This document shows positions 55,417 through 63,877 of a stretch of DNA of 64,000 nucleotides, one piece after another. How positions within the stretch are numbered: position 1 is the first letter of the stretch; each line of letters starts with the position of its first letter. Source of the DNA: Bacteroidota bacterium (GTDB taxonomy: Bacteria > Bacteroidota > Bacteroidia > Bacteroidales > F082); NCBI GenBank assembly GCA_018830105.1, contig JAHJTC010000011.1, positions 1 through 64,000 on the forward strand, read 5' to 3'. A program made the translations under genes and the position numbers. The notes below the pieces were generated by a model. It did not search any database. It was not told where the DNA came from and was given only the letters and a program-made list of their open reading frames with translations.

Positions 55417-55898
55417 TCAGTTAAAAATAATTCGCTTTGTTCATTAATTTCTCCTAATGATTCTTCTTCCTCAATTCTGTAACCTCTTGAGTCTACATTC
55501 AAAACGCCAATGCCAATTTTGTCATTGAGCCTGTTATTCAGTTCGTTGGCAGTGATTAGAGCACCTATAGAAAGAAGCTTACTAGAAAAGGTTGAAATGG
55601 CTGCTTTACATCCTGCTATTATTGACAGGGTTTTATTGTAGTTAATAATTGCATTACTAAGGTTACGATAAACTTCAAAAGGATTCTGTTCCGGCACATA
55701 CAACAGATTTTGAAATTCAATTCTCAATTCATCAAAAAGTAGCTGATGATATTCAATGATTAGGGTATCTGATCTCCTCGGATCCTTTGCAGGAAAAGAA
55801 AGCAGAGGGCAAATCTCTCGTGGGTCAATTTTATTTTGCACAACAACTATAAGCAACTCTTCATAGAACCAAAAGAGCCAATTTCGCCAACCACTCAA
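55407..55898 (-). pseudogene. Hypothetical protein, truncated by MITE
   Basis: 163 aa of open frame. The only start near the upstream stop is TTG at 55898, and the C-terminus (LTEAV) comes from the inserted element, so both ends look unnatural. The content is mixed helical with VYRNLSNAIINYNKTLSIIAGCKAAIST and a GIGVLNVDSRGYRIEEEE segment. I do not recognise the family. Probably a remnant of a larger gene once paired with the PfkB-like kinase in the same direction; that pairing is inference. Confidence 0.55.
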
Positions 55899-55964
55899 TA
55901 TTGATACTTATAGTCCGTAGTCTTATTTGCATCTATTTGTGACCTTTGTGACTAAATTACAAAA

Positions 55965-56204
55965 ATGGGAACAGCATATACTAAAAGAGATAAAGTCTAT
56001 TTGGAACGAATAGGAAATAGGATACGAGAATTTCGTCTTGAAGCAGATTTATCTCAAGAAAAATTAGCTTTCGTTTGTGACCTCGACAGAACTTACATCG
56101 GGTCTGTTGAAAGGGGCGAAAGAAATATTTCTGTAATTAATCTCAGTAAAATTGCGAGAGCCTTAAAAGTTCAAGTATCCGCTTTACTAAACGTTGAAGA
56201 ATGA
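55965..56204 (+). CDS. Controller (C) protein / XRE-type repressor
   Basis: A 79-aa single-domain HTH_XRE protein: IGNRIREFRLEADLSQEKLAFVCDLDRTYIGSVERGERNIS. Its size and placement fit the C proteins that time restriction-modification expression. Its stop overlaps the endonuclease start by four bases (ATGA), so it precedes and couples to the nuclease gene, the classic C-R order. Confidence 0.88.
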   Translation: MGTAYTKRDKVYLERIGNRIREFRLEADLSQEKLAFVCDLDRTYIGSVERGERNISVINLSKIARALKVQVSALLNVEE

Positions 56205-57319
56205 ATAAAGACTTTAAAACTCCTCCAAAATCAGTTAAAATGCTGACTGATTCAGATACATTAGCTAAGTGCTTATTAGGATTGGTTGGAAAGCCATTTA
56301 CTTTAACTGGAAAAACAAGGACTGACGGTTCAAACATACGCAAACTGATAGCTTCAATATTGGAGAAAAACCGCTTACCGGAATTAGCAGACAGTGGGCA
56401 ATTTGAAATTGTTCCCCCGAAGGGAAAGGGTGTTCCAAAAATTACCAGAGAGTTTATTGATACATACATTATAACGAGTGGCACATCTTATAATTTGCAA
56501 GTCTGGAATAGAGTTCCAGCGGCTGAATCACTATTAATAAAATATGAATCGGGCGAAAGCCTGAAATGTACGGATGTGCGATTTGTTTTTGCCCGAATTG
56601 ATGCGGTAAAAAACATTATAGCTTCGATTGTAATATTAACCCCTGGATATATAGAACTAAGGTTTGGAAAGTTTGGTAAGCCAACGATTAAGCATCAACT
56701 TCTAATTTCAAGAAAAGTAAGACAGGATATTTACAAACGTGAAGATAGAATCCTTTCATTTCCCGATTCCAAAAAACTCTCTTACTTCATTCGACACGAT
56801 TACCAACCACCTAAATCAGGAATGATTGAGGAACCGGATATTAAACATTTATACTCCATTGCTTTATTAAAAAAAATGGTTGCTGAAAAGTTAATTGGGT
56901 TCAAATTGGATGCGGCAGCCACAAAAAATAGAGGTCAAGCTCTTGAAAAGAAAGTTCTTGAATTACTTGGATATGAGATAAAGGAAACAGATTTGTTATA
57001 CGGTGCTTTCCCCGACATTAGAAATCAGTTGATGGAAATAAAAGTACAGGACAGTCCGACAGTAGATTTAGGCAAATTTTCACCTGAAAAGGAAGAAATT
57101 GTTATTGAAGATTCTAGATTGACAACCTTTGACGTAAGGTATTTGATAGCATTAACCAATCCTGAAACTGAAATAATTGAAGGCATTATACTTGCTCCCG
57201 GTGAAAAGTTGGGCGATTTATTTTCTTATGTAAGTGCTGAAAGCTATAAATGTCAACGGGCCATACCAATGGCTTTTTTCGACAACTTTTACGGAAAATC
57301 TGTTTTTAATCCAGCTTAA
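56201..57319 (+). CDS. Type II restriction endonuclease, PD-(D/E)XK fold
   Basis: A 372-aa protein. The catalytic motif is visible: Pro271-Asp272, then Glu279-Ile280-Lys281 (FPDIRNQLMEIK), preceded by GQALEKKVLELLGYEIKET, a typical helix of the fold. The recognition sequence cannot be predicted. It is co-translated with the C protein and convergent with an N6-adenine methyltransferase, overlapping it by 14 bp, which completes a restriction-modification system. I could not assign a named endonuclease family. Confidence 0.85.
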   Translation: MNKDFKTPPKSVKMLTDSDTLAKCLLGLVGKPFTLTGKTRTDGSNIRKLIASILEKNRLPELADSGQFEIVPPKGKGVPKITREFIDTYIITSGTSYNLQVWNRVPAAESLLIKYESGESLKCTDVRFVFARIDAVKNIIASIVILTPGYIELRFGKFGKPTIKHQLLISRKVRQDIYKREDRILSFPDSKKLSYFIRHDYQPPKSGMIEEPDIKHLYSIALLKKMVAEKLIGFKLDAAATKNRGQALEKKVLELLGYEIKETDLLYGAFPDIRNQLMEIKVQDSPTVDLGKFSPEKEEIVIEDSRLTTFDVRYLIALTNPETEIIEGIILAPGEKLGDLFSYVSAESYKCQRAIPMAFFDNFYGKSVFNPA

Positions 57320-59018
57320 AAACAGGTTCTACACCAAAAGATTTTGCTATTCTAATTTCCAATTGTATTTCCAATTCAGAAATGTCTTTTTTATCGTTTG
57401 ATAGATTCAATTTTTTCACGATAGAAACAATCTCTTTCGCTATCGGAGAGCGAAAATCGGGTAATGGATACCTTTCTACATATTGTGTAAAATACCTTCT
57501 TCTGCCGGAATACAATTTGTTATTGAACATCAAATCATGGTACTTGGTCATTAATTTTGAATTAGCGATCCCCTGAATCAATAAGAGTTTTTCAATATCT
57601 TCTTCATTTGTTGCCACAATCCAGTAACAATTACCATTTACTATTTTGCCACCAATATCAAAACAAAAACGGGGAATTAAACTAATATCAGGAAAAACAA
57701 GCTTTGGGTATTTCCATTGATCAGGATGATGAGGAACCCATAATTCAAACCATTGCCGACCTGCCTCAATAAGATATTTTCGTGACTTTAATTTTTCTTC
57801 GTGCTGCAAAAAATAATTTTTGGCTTTAGGATATTTCTCAATATCAATGGTTTGCTTTTCACCATTAACGGAAATGTGTGGATAGAGTACTTTTAATTTA
57901 AAATTATCAGTTGCATTCCACGGTTCCACATTTTCTTGTGAAATTAAATCTTTCAATAATTTATATTCTGGCTTATCAGTTTTGAGTTCTTCCCATTTAT
58001 CACTAATAAATACTTTATCTGCAGTTGATTTTATGCCAACTTTTACCTTAAAAAAATCCTCAACTCGATTTTTTGCAGCCTTGTCAATTTTTGAAACCCA
58101 ATCCGATTCATTATTTGACAACATTTCCCAACAAGAACCGGAAGCAACTTTATACTTCAATATACCTGATGATTTTTTGTACCGTTTGCCATTTGCAATA
58201 AAATATCCCGACTGTTCATTGTTTAACACATCATAGACAGTTTCTACAGCAATCAAATCGCCTTTATAACCATTCAATACCTCATAAATCTTAAGAAACT
58301 TTGCAGCAGACTGTTTTTTTTGTTTTTGCTTTCGCCCAATAAAAATAGCGGGTAATACAGCAGCATCAAATAGCTTTGTATCTCCTAAATCAATCATTTC
58401 CAAAATATCATAATTTTCTGACAGAAATTTTCGGATACTTTCTCCTCCTTTTGTTGACAAATATCTGTTAGAAGTAATTACCCCAAGGATTCCCCCTTCT
58501 TTCAGGCCTTTAGTCATGGCAATCAGAAAAGGATAATACAGGTCAACCCTTCCTTTTAAATTAAACTTTCGAGCAAGTTCCTGTGCCTGTTTCGTTCCCA
58601 ATAGCTGAGTTCGTACATAAGGAGGGTTAGCAATGACGATATCAAAGGAATTATTTACCGATGACTTATTGTTTTCTTGAAACAAATCTAAACTACTTTG
58701 ATGGGAAGAAACATCAATAGCCTGTAAGAAATCTTCGTGAACGAGTTTAGTGTTTTCAGTACCAAATCGTAAAATCCTTTCATGAGCTAAGCTCAAGTAT
58801 TGCTCATTGGCATCATAGCCTGTAAGTGAAAAATCAATATCTGAATCAAAAAGAATATCGCCCATTGCAATGAGTAATTCTCCTTCACCACAGGCAGGGT
58901 CAAGCACCTTTTGATTGGTTGGTTTGATATAAGAAGCAATCTTTTCCGCTAAAAAAACGGAAAGCCCTTGTGGGGTAAATGTAGCCCCTGTATTTTTTAT
59001 TTGCTCCTTTGTTGTCAT
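57306..59018 (-). CDS. N6-adenine DNA methyltransferase (Eco57I/TaqI-like)
   Basis: About 570 aa from ATG at 59018 (MTTKEQIKNTGATFTP); a TTG four codons upstream is less likely. SAM motif I is VLDPACGEGELLIAMGD and catalytic motif IV is NPPY (DIVIANPPYVRTQLLG), marking adenine-N6 methylation. The C-terminal ~300 residues match TaqI-like target recognition. It protects host DNA from the convergent endonuclease. TATCTTTG on the minus strand (59035-59028) is a probable -7 element, making the message nearly leaderless. Confidence 0.92.
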   Translation of the reverse strand: MTTKEQIKNTGATFTPQGLSVFLAEKIASYIKPTNQKVLDPACGEGELLIAMGDILFDSDIDFSLTGYDANEQYLSLAHERILRFGTENTKLVHEDFLQAIDVSSHQSSLDLFQENNKSSVNNSFDIVIANPPYVRTQLLGTKQAQELARKFNLKGRVDLYYPFLIAMTKGLKEGGILGVITSNRYLSTKGGESIRKFLSENYDILEMIDLGDTKLFDAAVLPAIFIGRKQKQKKQSAAKFLKIYEVLNGYKGDLIAVETVYDVLNNEQSGYFIANGKRYKKSSGILKYKVASGSCWEMLSNNESDWVSKIDKAAKNRVEDFFKVKVGIKSTADKVFISDKWEELKTDKPEYKLLKDLISQENVEPWNATDNFKLKVLYPHISVNGEKQTIDIEKYPKAKNYFLQHEEKLKSRKYLIEAGRQWFELWVPHHPDQWKYPKLVFPDISLIPRFCFDIGGKIVNGNCYWIVATNEEDIEKLLLIQGIANSKLMTKYHDLMFNNKLYSGRRRYFTQYVERYPLPDFRSPIAKEIVSIVKKLNLSNDKKDISELEIQLEIRIAKSFGVEPVFKLD

Positions 59019-59106
59019 TGATACATGCAAAGATACTTAAAATCATCAAAAAAGAGAGACATGAATTCCATATACTTATTAACAAACGACTGGGGAAGTT
59101 AAGAGA

Positions 59107-60183
59107 TTAACACTCAAAGATTTCTTTGATATACCTTGGATTTTCTTCAATTCTCCCAATATTTGTTCTCAATTGGTTTGAGATGTAGCTTTTCTGCATA
59201 CCAGTTATTTTATCTTGCAGATTATTGTTTGAGTTTGCAATATCCATCAAACTTTTTTGTCTCAACTTCTTTGAAATAAAGTCCATACAATTCAAAAGAT
59301 TTTCGGTCGGTGAAGTATAAACTCCAAAATTATTTTCTGATAATGCATCAACCACACATTGCTCAACCACCAAAGTGGGTAACGGCAATCTATTCCTGTC
59401 TCTGTATGTTTTCAAAAGTTTTATAACTGTTCTTGCTTCAGGTTTATTTATAGTCATGCTTTTTTGAACACCAACGTTTGTTTTAAACGAACTTCCCCTT
59501 TGCCAAATCCAATCAGGTTTTACAAATAGATTCAAGTCCTTTTCAACAGTGTAATTATTGATTTCCCTTCCCGGAACAACATCAAAGTGAATTGGATTGC
59601 CATTATTTTCAAAAGTTAGCCCAATAGCTTTTGTTTGTTTAGTTACTATAGCTCTATCACCAAACTCTTTCCCTACAACCTCATAAACATCATAGTACAT
59701 TTCTTCCAAAGAGTTGTAACTATTTCGCTTAAATGGAAGCACAATATCTAAATCGTAATTTGAGCTAATTGCAGTTCGCTTATAAAACGAACCAGTGTCT
59801 TCTGGCATAGTGACAAGTTTGTTACCAAATTTATCTGCCAACCATTGTTTTACTTTCTCACGATAAGCAACTACACTTTTAAAAACAGTAGGGTTTGCTT
59901 TCAGATGTTCTTCCGTCAAAATCTTTTTCACATAATCATCTGAATTAAAAGGGAGCTTTGCCTCTTCTTTAGTTTTAAAACAGTAAACCGCATAACCAAC
60001 ACCACCACCAATAACACCAGCAATTGAAGCATATTTTATAGTTCTCCAACCGTTGTAACTTTCCCAAGTGAAATCTTTACCTCTCTCATTATGTTCAAGC
60101 CCTTGAATAAAAATATCTGCAAGTGCTGTTACACCTGCAAAAATTACAGTTCCATTTACAATGTGTCTGTCTTGTCTTCTCAT
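59107..60183 (-). CDS. Second CBASS nucleotidyltransferase with two N-terminal TM segments
   Basis: A 358-aa protein. Two hydrophobic segments (residues ~8-27 and ~49-68) precede a polymerase-beta-type nucleotidyltransferase domain with Gly131-Ser132, Asp144-Leu-Asp146 (NYDLDIVLP) and Asp201 (HFDVVP), so the metal-binding triad is intact. An EARTVIKLLKTYRDRN helix follows, as in OAS/cGAS-like enzymes. It is the last gene of the CBASS operon; its ATG overlaps the E2 stop by four bases. Its role is unknown: a second messenger enzyme, a membrane effector, or a modifier. It is separate from the CD-NTase at 60614 and only distantly similar. Confidence 0.85.
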   Translation of the reverse strand: MRRQDRHIVNGTVIFAGVTALADIFIQGLEHNERGKDFTWESYNGWRTIKYASIAGVIGGGVGYAVYCFKTKEEAKLPFNSDDYVKKILTEEHLKANPTVFKSVVAYREKVKQWLADKFGNKLVTMPEDTGSFYKRTAISSNYDLDIVLPFKRNSYNSLEEMYYDVYEVVGKEFGDRAIVTKQTKAIGLTFENNGNPIHFDVVPGREINNYTVEKDLNLFVKPDWIWQRGSSFKTNVGVQKSMTINKPEARTVIKLLKTYRDRNRLPLPTLVVEQCVVDALSENNFGVYTSPTENLLNCMDFISKKLRQKSLMDIANSNNNLQDKITGMQKSYISNQLRTNIGRIEENPRYIKEIFEC

Positions 60184-60614
60184 TTGCTTTTTGTTTTAGA
60201 TTTTGGATGTTCACCACCACCAAGCCATTCACCAGTCAAGTGCCAAACCTCATAATGATATAACCACAATGAAGTCCAAGGGATAATTGTATCAGTTAAT
60301 AAATCCGTTCGGGTGAACTCACGGTATTTAGGTTGATACAGACATAAATATCCATTGGTGTAAAGATGCTCCGCATTTTCTCCTTTCTCATTTTTTTTTA
60401 GTTCAGGTGAAACAATTTTTATTCTCGGGCTATCAGTCAAATTGTATTTCAAGATGAAATTATAGATGGCACTTCTTGAAGTCGGTTGTAATGCACCAGT
60501 TACCTTCAATCCACTATGTCCAGTAAAAACGGTTTCAAACTGTGGATATTTACTTCTCATTGCAGCAAGCTGGTCAGCAATAGTTTTATCTCTTACCCTG
60601 AATTTTGCTCCCAT
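60180..60614 (-). CDS. E2-like conjugating protein of type II-short CBASS
   Basis: A 144-aa protein with a single cysteine, Cys91, in NGYLCLYQPKYREF, the expected thioester position of prokaryotic E2-like domains. The C-terminal half (DTIIPWTSLWLYHYEVWHLTGEWLGGGEHP) is the conserved signature of CBASS E2 proteins as I know it. No E1 or JAB protease is encoded nearby, so this is the short type II form, in which the E2 acts on the CD-NTase C-terminus. The gene starts one base inside the CD-NTase stop (TAATG), so the two are tightly coupled. Confidence 0.87.
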   Translation of the reverse strand: MGAKFRVRDKTIADQLAAMRSKYPQFETVFTGHSGLKVTGALQPTSRSAIYNFILKYNLTDSPRIKIVSPELKKNEKGENAEHLYTNGYLCLYQPKYREFTRTDLLTDTIIPWTSLWLYHYEVWHLTGEWLGGGEHPKSKTKSK

Positions 60615-61744
60615 TATCCTCCAAAAAAAGTATTTGATTTTATAGTAGCAGTACCTATGGAACTTGCCGAGGAAAGCATTCCTGTATTTCGTGTAACACC
60701 CAAATCGTTACTTTTTCTCAATTCTTCAATTCTTGCGGTCTGACTGATTTGAGCCTTTCTAAAAATATCATCACCGAATAATCCTTTCATAATTATTCCT
60801 TCTTCGGGAACACCATTTTGCGTTTTCAATTTCTGCCATTCATTGTATAAATGACTTGCAAATTTTTTAAACGCCTCATAGTATTCAGGTTCATCGTCCC
60901 ATTTATCGGTAAAATCTTCTTCTGCATTTACAGGATTCACAATCTTCAATCTGCCGGTTGGTTGATTTACTTTTGTGCGAATAGTGGTAATGATATTATC
61001 AACTGTATCAAAAATGCTTTCTTCACCTTGATAGAATTGAGCTGTAATAGTAGTAAGAATGATACTCGATGTTCTATAAGTATCATCTTTCTGAAAATAC
61101 ATATCACGATACCGCTTTATTAACTGAACAGCTCGCTGCAATGGCTTTTTATGTTTAAAATTATCGGTTGGTAGTTTTTCAGCTCTTAATGCTTTTTCAA
61201 GCAAACTTTCTTTTATCAAATTAGCCTTGCCAATAAACCAATCACCGTAGCCCCTTGGATTACTGCTTACCCAATCTCCCAATTCACGGTCAGGAACTTT
61301 TATTTTGTTTTGGTCAAACGGATTTTCTTGAATACCCGGAAGTATGTCCATATGAAAATCTCCAGTATAATTAAGACGGATACAACGATTCTTAGCTTCA
61401 AGCTTTAATCCATGTTTTTTTGCGTATGCCTCCATGCACCTTTTTAATTCCGCATAAATTCTTTGCGGTGTATGTGGCGTAGTACTTTTCAAATGAATGG
61501 CAATATCCAAATCAAACTCATCCTTACCAATTGGTTTCACGGTAGTAAGTATTCTGACTGAACCATGAGGATAAACGTCATAATTATATGGCTTGAAAAA
61601 TATTTCATCATCCTCAATCCAACTCTTTACGGATTCATAACTTGTTTTCATACGGTCATATCTTGTGTCGTCAAGTTGAACCGCTTCTGCCATCTTATCT
61701 AACAGGTCATCAAGTTGCGTGGCTTTGTTTTCTAGTCTTATCAT
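60614..61744 (-). CDS. CD-NTase (cGAS/DncV-like), CBASS signalling enzyme
   Basis: A 376-aa protein. The active site has Gly61-Ser62 (YPHGSVRILT), Asp78-Leu-Asp80 (DEFDLDIAIHL) and Asp133 (FHMDILPGI). The helical half contains PLQRAVQLIKRYRDMYF. It should make a cyclic nucleotide on phage infection. The extreme C-terminus reads NTFFGG, a Gly-Gly tail like the ones CBASS E2/Cap2 enzymes act on. It overlaps the NUDIX gene upstream (ATGA) and the E2 gene downstream. The nucleotide product cannot be told from sequence. Confidence 0.93.
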   Translation of the reverse strand: MIRLENKATQLDDLLDKMAEAVQLDDTRYDRMKTSYESVKSWIEDDEIFFKPYNYDVYPHGSVRILTTVKPIGKDEFDLDIAIHLKSTTPHTPQRIYAELKRCMEAYAKKHGLKLEAKNRCIRLNYTGDFHMDILPGIQENPFDQNKIKVPDRELGDWVSSNPRGYGDWFIGKANLIKESLLEKALRAEKLPTDNFKHKKPLQRAVQLIKRYRDMYFQKDDTYRTSSIILTTITAQFYQGEESIFDTVDNIITTIRTKVNQPTGRLKIVNPVNAEEDFTDKWDDEPEYYEAFKKFASHLYNEWQKLKTQNGVPEEGIIMKGLFGDDIFRKAQISQTARIEELRKSNDLGVTRNTGMLSSASSIGTATIKSNTFFGG

Positions 61745-62544
61745 CGTGGTAATATTTTAAATGTATGTGGTAATATGGTTTCGCCATTGATAGATGAACC
61801 TTTTCTAATCTCGTCAGGACTTACAAAAATGATTTCTCCATGCTTATTCAAAAGATTAGCTATAGCTGTTTTTTGTGCATCTGTTTCAGGTCTTAATTCA
61901 TAAATTTCTGCATACCTGAACTCATCTATTGGAAAAACAGGAGAAGGTAATATGCCTTCTGTATGTTTTCCAATAAAAACGTACTTCACGTGCCTAAAGG
62001 GTTCAGAAGGCAATAATCCAGGTTCTATTAGTTCCTCATAAAATTCCCTCCAAGGATCAATTTCTCTGTTTTTTCGGCTTTCAAACCACTTCAAAAATTC
62101 AATGAGATTCTTCCGTTTATTTATTCTTATCCTTAAATCATGCTCTGTATCTTCATCTCGTGGGACATGGTCACATGGTTCTATACCAAGGCTGTCAAAA
62201 AGTTCTCTGTTCTCTTCTTTGAAAAATTTAAATGCCCCTCCAACTGGCTGGTATCCTACTCTATCCTTTTTGTGCCTTTTAATAAGAGCATATTTACCGT
62301 TTACCTCAATGCGAAATAAATATGCGACCGTAACTCTTACAGGCTTCGATGATTTAAAAATCTTTGTTTTTAAAAGATTCCATCGCTTTCTGTTTTCAAT
62401 AATAAAAACAATAAATTCAATTAGCCCACCAGCAACAAAACCCAATGAGATTTTGAAAATGGTATTTTTCGGTTCATCTTCTTTGAGAAAAAAACAAACT
62501 ACAAAACCTATAAGGCCAATAACGAAACTAACTTTACCTTTCAT
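61741..62544 (-). CDS. Two-TM NUDIX-domain CBASS effector
   Basis: A 267-aa protein. Two N-terminal membrane helices (residues ~4-20 and ~29-49) are followed by a NUDIX-like domain: ALIKRHKKDRVGYQPVGGAFKFF, and much later WREFYEEL (Arg166-Glu167, Glu170-Glu171). The helix residues of the Nudix box are kept but ~60 residues separate them from the GG turn, so it probably senses the cyclic nucleotide rather than hydrolysing a Nudix substrate. This is the SMODS-associated 2TM-NUDIX type (called Cap16-like, from memory). The membrane helices suggest killing by membrane disruption. Confidence 0.85.
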   Translation of the reverse strand: MKGKVSFVIGLIGFVVCFFLKEDEPKNTIFKISLGFVAGGLIEFIVFIIENRKRWNLLKTKIFKSSKPVRVTVAYLFRIEVNGKYALIKRHKKDRVGYQPVGGAFKFFKEENRELFDSLGIEPCDHVPRDEDTEHDLRIRINKRKNLIEFLKWFESRKNREIDPWREFYEELIEPGLLPSEPFRHVKYVFIGKHTEGILPSPVFPIDEFRYAEIYELRPETDAQKTAIANLLNKHGEIIFVSPDEIRKGSSINGETILPHTFKILPR

Positions 62545-62547
62545 TCC

Positions 62548-62781
62548 TTAATGCTTTTTATCTTTTGGAGGATTAGGATCATTGCCGTAGGAATCTTTAT
62601 CCCTTATTGTTCCGTCAGGTCGATGAATTACTACTTCCGATTTCTTATTGAGTGCAATTTCACGGGCAATTTTTATTGCCTCAGCTTGGGTATCTACAAT
62701 CTTGGTAGCCTTGCTGTTCCCTGCTCCTTTTACAGCCCAATCTTTACCATTAGGTACTACATGTTGATTTTTCTTGCTCAT
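62548..62781 (-). CDS. DUF2188 protein
   Basis: A 77-aa protein matching DUF2188 along its length: HVVPNGKDWAVKGAGNSKATKIVDTQAEAI, then VVIHRPDGTIRDKDSYGNDPNPPKDKKH. Function is unknown. It starts the CBASS operon, three bases from the effector gene, so co-transcription is likely. Whether it belongs to the defence mechanism or is a passenger is unclear; DUF2188 genes are widespread near mobile elements. Confidence 0.85.
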   Translation of the reverse strand: MSKKNQHVVPNGKDWAVKGAGNSKATKIVDTQAEAIKIAREIALNKKSEVVIHRPDGTIRDKDSYGNDPNPPKDKKH

Positions 62782-62873
62782 AATGTTTATCTTATTTAAT
62801 AAAACTTATTCCCAATTCCTACCAAAAAGGCAGCCAACAGTTTCGACTTGACATAATGGCAGAAATTAAGGTC

Positions 62874-62956
62874 TTCTAATAGAGTATGCTATAAATTCAA
62901 TTAAATTTGCCATCCAATGGCAAATATTTATCAGAACTTAGCATACTCTATTAGAA
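62874..62956. promoter_or_regulatory. Nested perfect inverted repeats (18 bp outside, 9 bp inside)
   Basis: TTCTAATAGAGTATGCTA at 62874-62891 is exactly complementary to 62939-62956. Inside the 47-bp spacer is a second perfect palindrome: ATTTGCCAT at 62905-62913 and ATGGCAAAT at 62917-62925 around CCA. It ends seven bases before the ATG at 62964, in the divergent gap between the CBASS operon and the sigma-like gene. It could be an operator for that gene, a large hairpin in its leader, or a tiny MITE. Confidence 0.8.
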
Positions 62957-62963
62957 AGCAGTA

Positions 62964-63485
62964 ATGACTTTAGAAGAAGCCCTCCATAAAAACGACATTA
63001 ATGAAACCATGGACAGCATGACTGCCTATGTGTATGGTCGTATAAAAACTATTGGAGTGAAGGACTTGGAAGGGAAAACCCCGGAAGATTTTGTAGGAGA
63101 GGTTTTGATGAAGGTTGCGAAAGGTGAAAGAGATTGGTCAAAGGCAAAATGTTCTTTTAAGGATTTTCTTTTCAGTTGCCTCAAAAGCCATCTGTATAAT
63201 TTTTTCAAATCCTTTGAACAGAAGTATGAAGCAGAGTTACCCGACATTGAAAGCCGAGCACCAGAAAATGAATTAGAGTTGAAACAAATTGCAATTCAAA
63301 AATTGAAAGAAGACGGAGCAGACCAAGATGAAATTGATGTTTTTGAATGTTGGATTGAGGACATGAACAAACCAGCAGAAATAGCTGAACTATTAGGGAA
63401 AAATGTGAAAGAGATTTACAATATCACAAAACGACTTGAAAGGAAAATTCCAAAACTTCAAATGCAAATATTAAAATTAGTATGA
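62964..63485 (+). CDS. Sigma-70-like (ECF-type) protein
   Basis: A 173-aa protein. Residues ~35-80 (GKTPEDFVGEVLMKVAKGE, FKDFLFSCLKSHLYNFFKS) resemble sigma region 2, and ~133-160 (MNKPAEIAELLGKNVKEIYNITKRLERKI) resemble the region 4 HTH. Homologues start small operons in Bacteroidota, but the function as a true sigma factor is not shown. It follows the nested inverted repeat closely. Its stop overlaps the next ATG (ATGA). Confidence 0.75.
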   Translation: MTLEEALHKNDINETMDSMTAYVYGRIKTIGVKDLEGKTPEDFVGEVLMKVAKGERDWSKAKCSFKDFLFSCLKSHLYNFFKSFEQKYEAELPDIESRAPENELELKQIAIQKLKEDGADQDEIDVFECWIEDMNKPAEIAELLGKNVKEIYNITKRLERKIPKLQMQILKLV

Positions 63486-63877
63486 GCAGAGTAATCAAAA
63501 ATAAAATTGATGATGCTTTGTTCAACTTCTATTTAGAAGCCGACAAAGATATAATCAAGGATTCACTGCAAGAGAATATTCAGAATCTTGTAGAATATGA
63601 ACAAAAGAAAAAGAAATTATTGTTTTTAGCTAAAGCAACTGCCAAAAAAAGGCACAATGATTCTTTAATGGAATTAGCAAATAAATTTCAAGAGGCATTG
63701 CTACTAAATATTGAAAAGCCAATTGCGATTTTGAAACAACTTGTTCAAGGCAATCCTTCTTTTGCTTTATACAGAAATCTTGACAAAATTTCTAAGGAGG
63801 ATATTATTGAAATCATTAAGGATAAAAATCTTATTCAACTATTTGAACAACTAGAAGAAAATGACAAGAGCCACTAA
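63482..63877 (+). CDS. Hypothetical helical protein
   Basis: A 131-aa, highly charged, all-helical protein (SRVIKNKIDDALFNFYLEADKD; RHNDSLMELANKFQEALL). No family is recognised. It overlaps the sigma-like gene by four bases and the next gene by 17, so three genes are co-translated. It may be a small regulator or anti-sigma-like partner; that is only a guess from position. Confidence 0.65.
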   Translation: MSRVIKNKIDDALFNFYLEADKDIIKDSLQENIQNLVEYEQKKKKLLFLAKATAKKRHNDSLMELANKFQEALLLNIEKPIAILKQLVQGNPSFALYRNLDKISKEDIIEIIKDKNLIQLFEQLEENDKSH

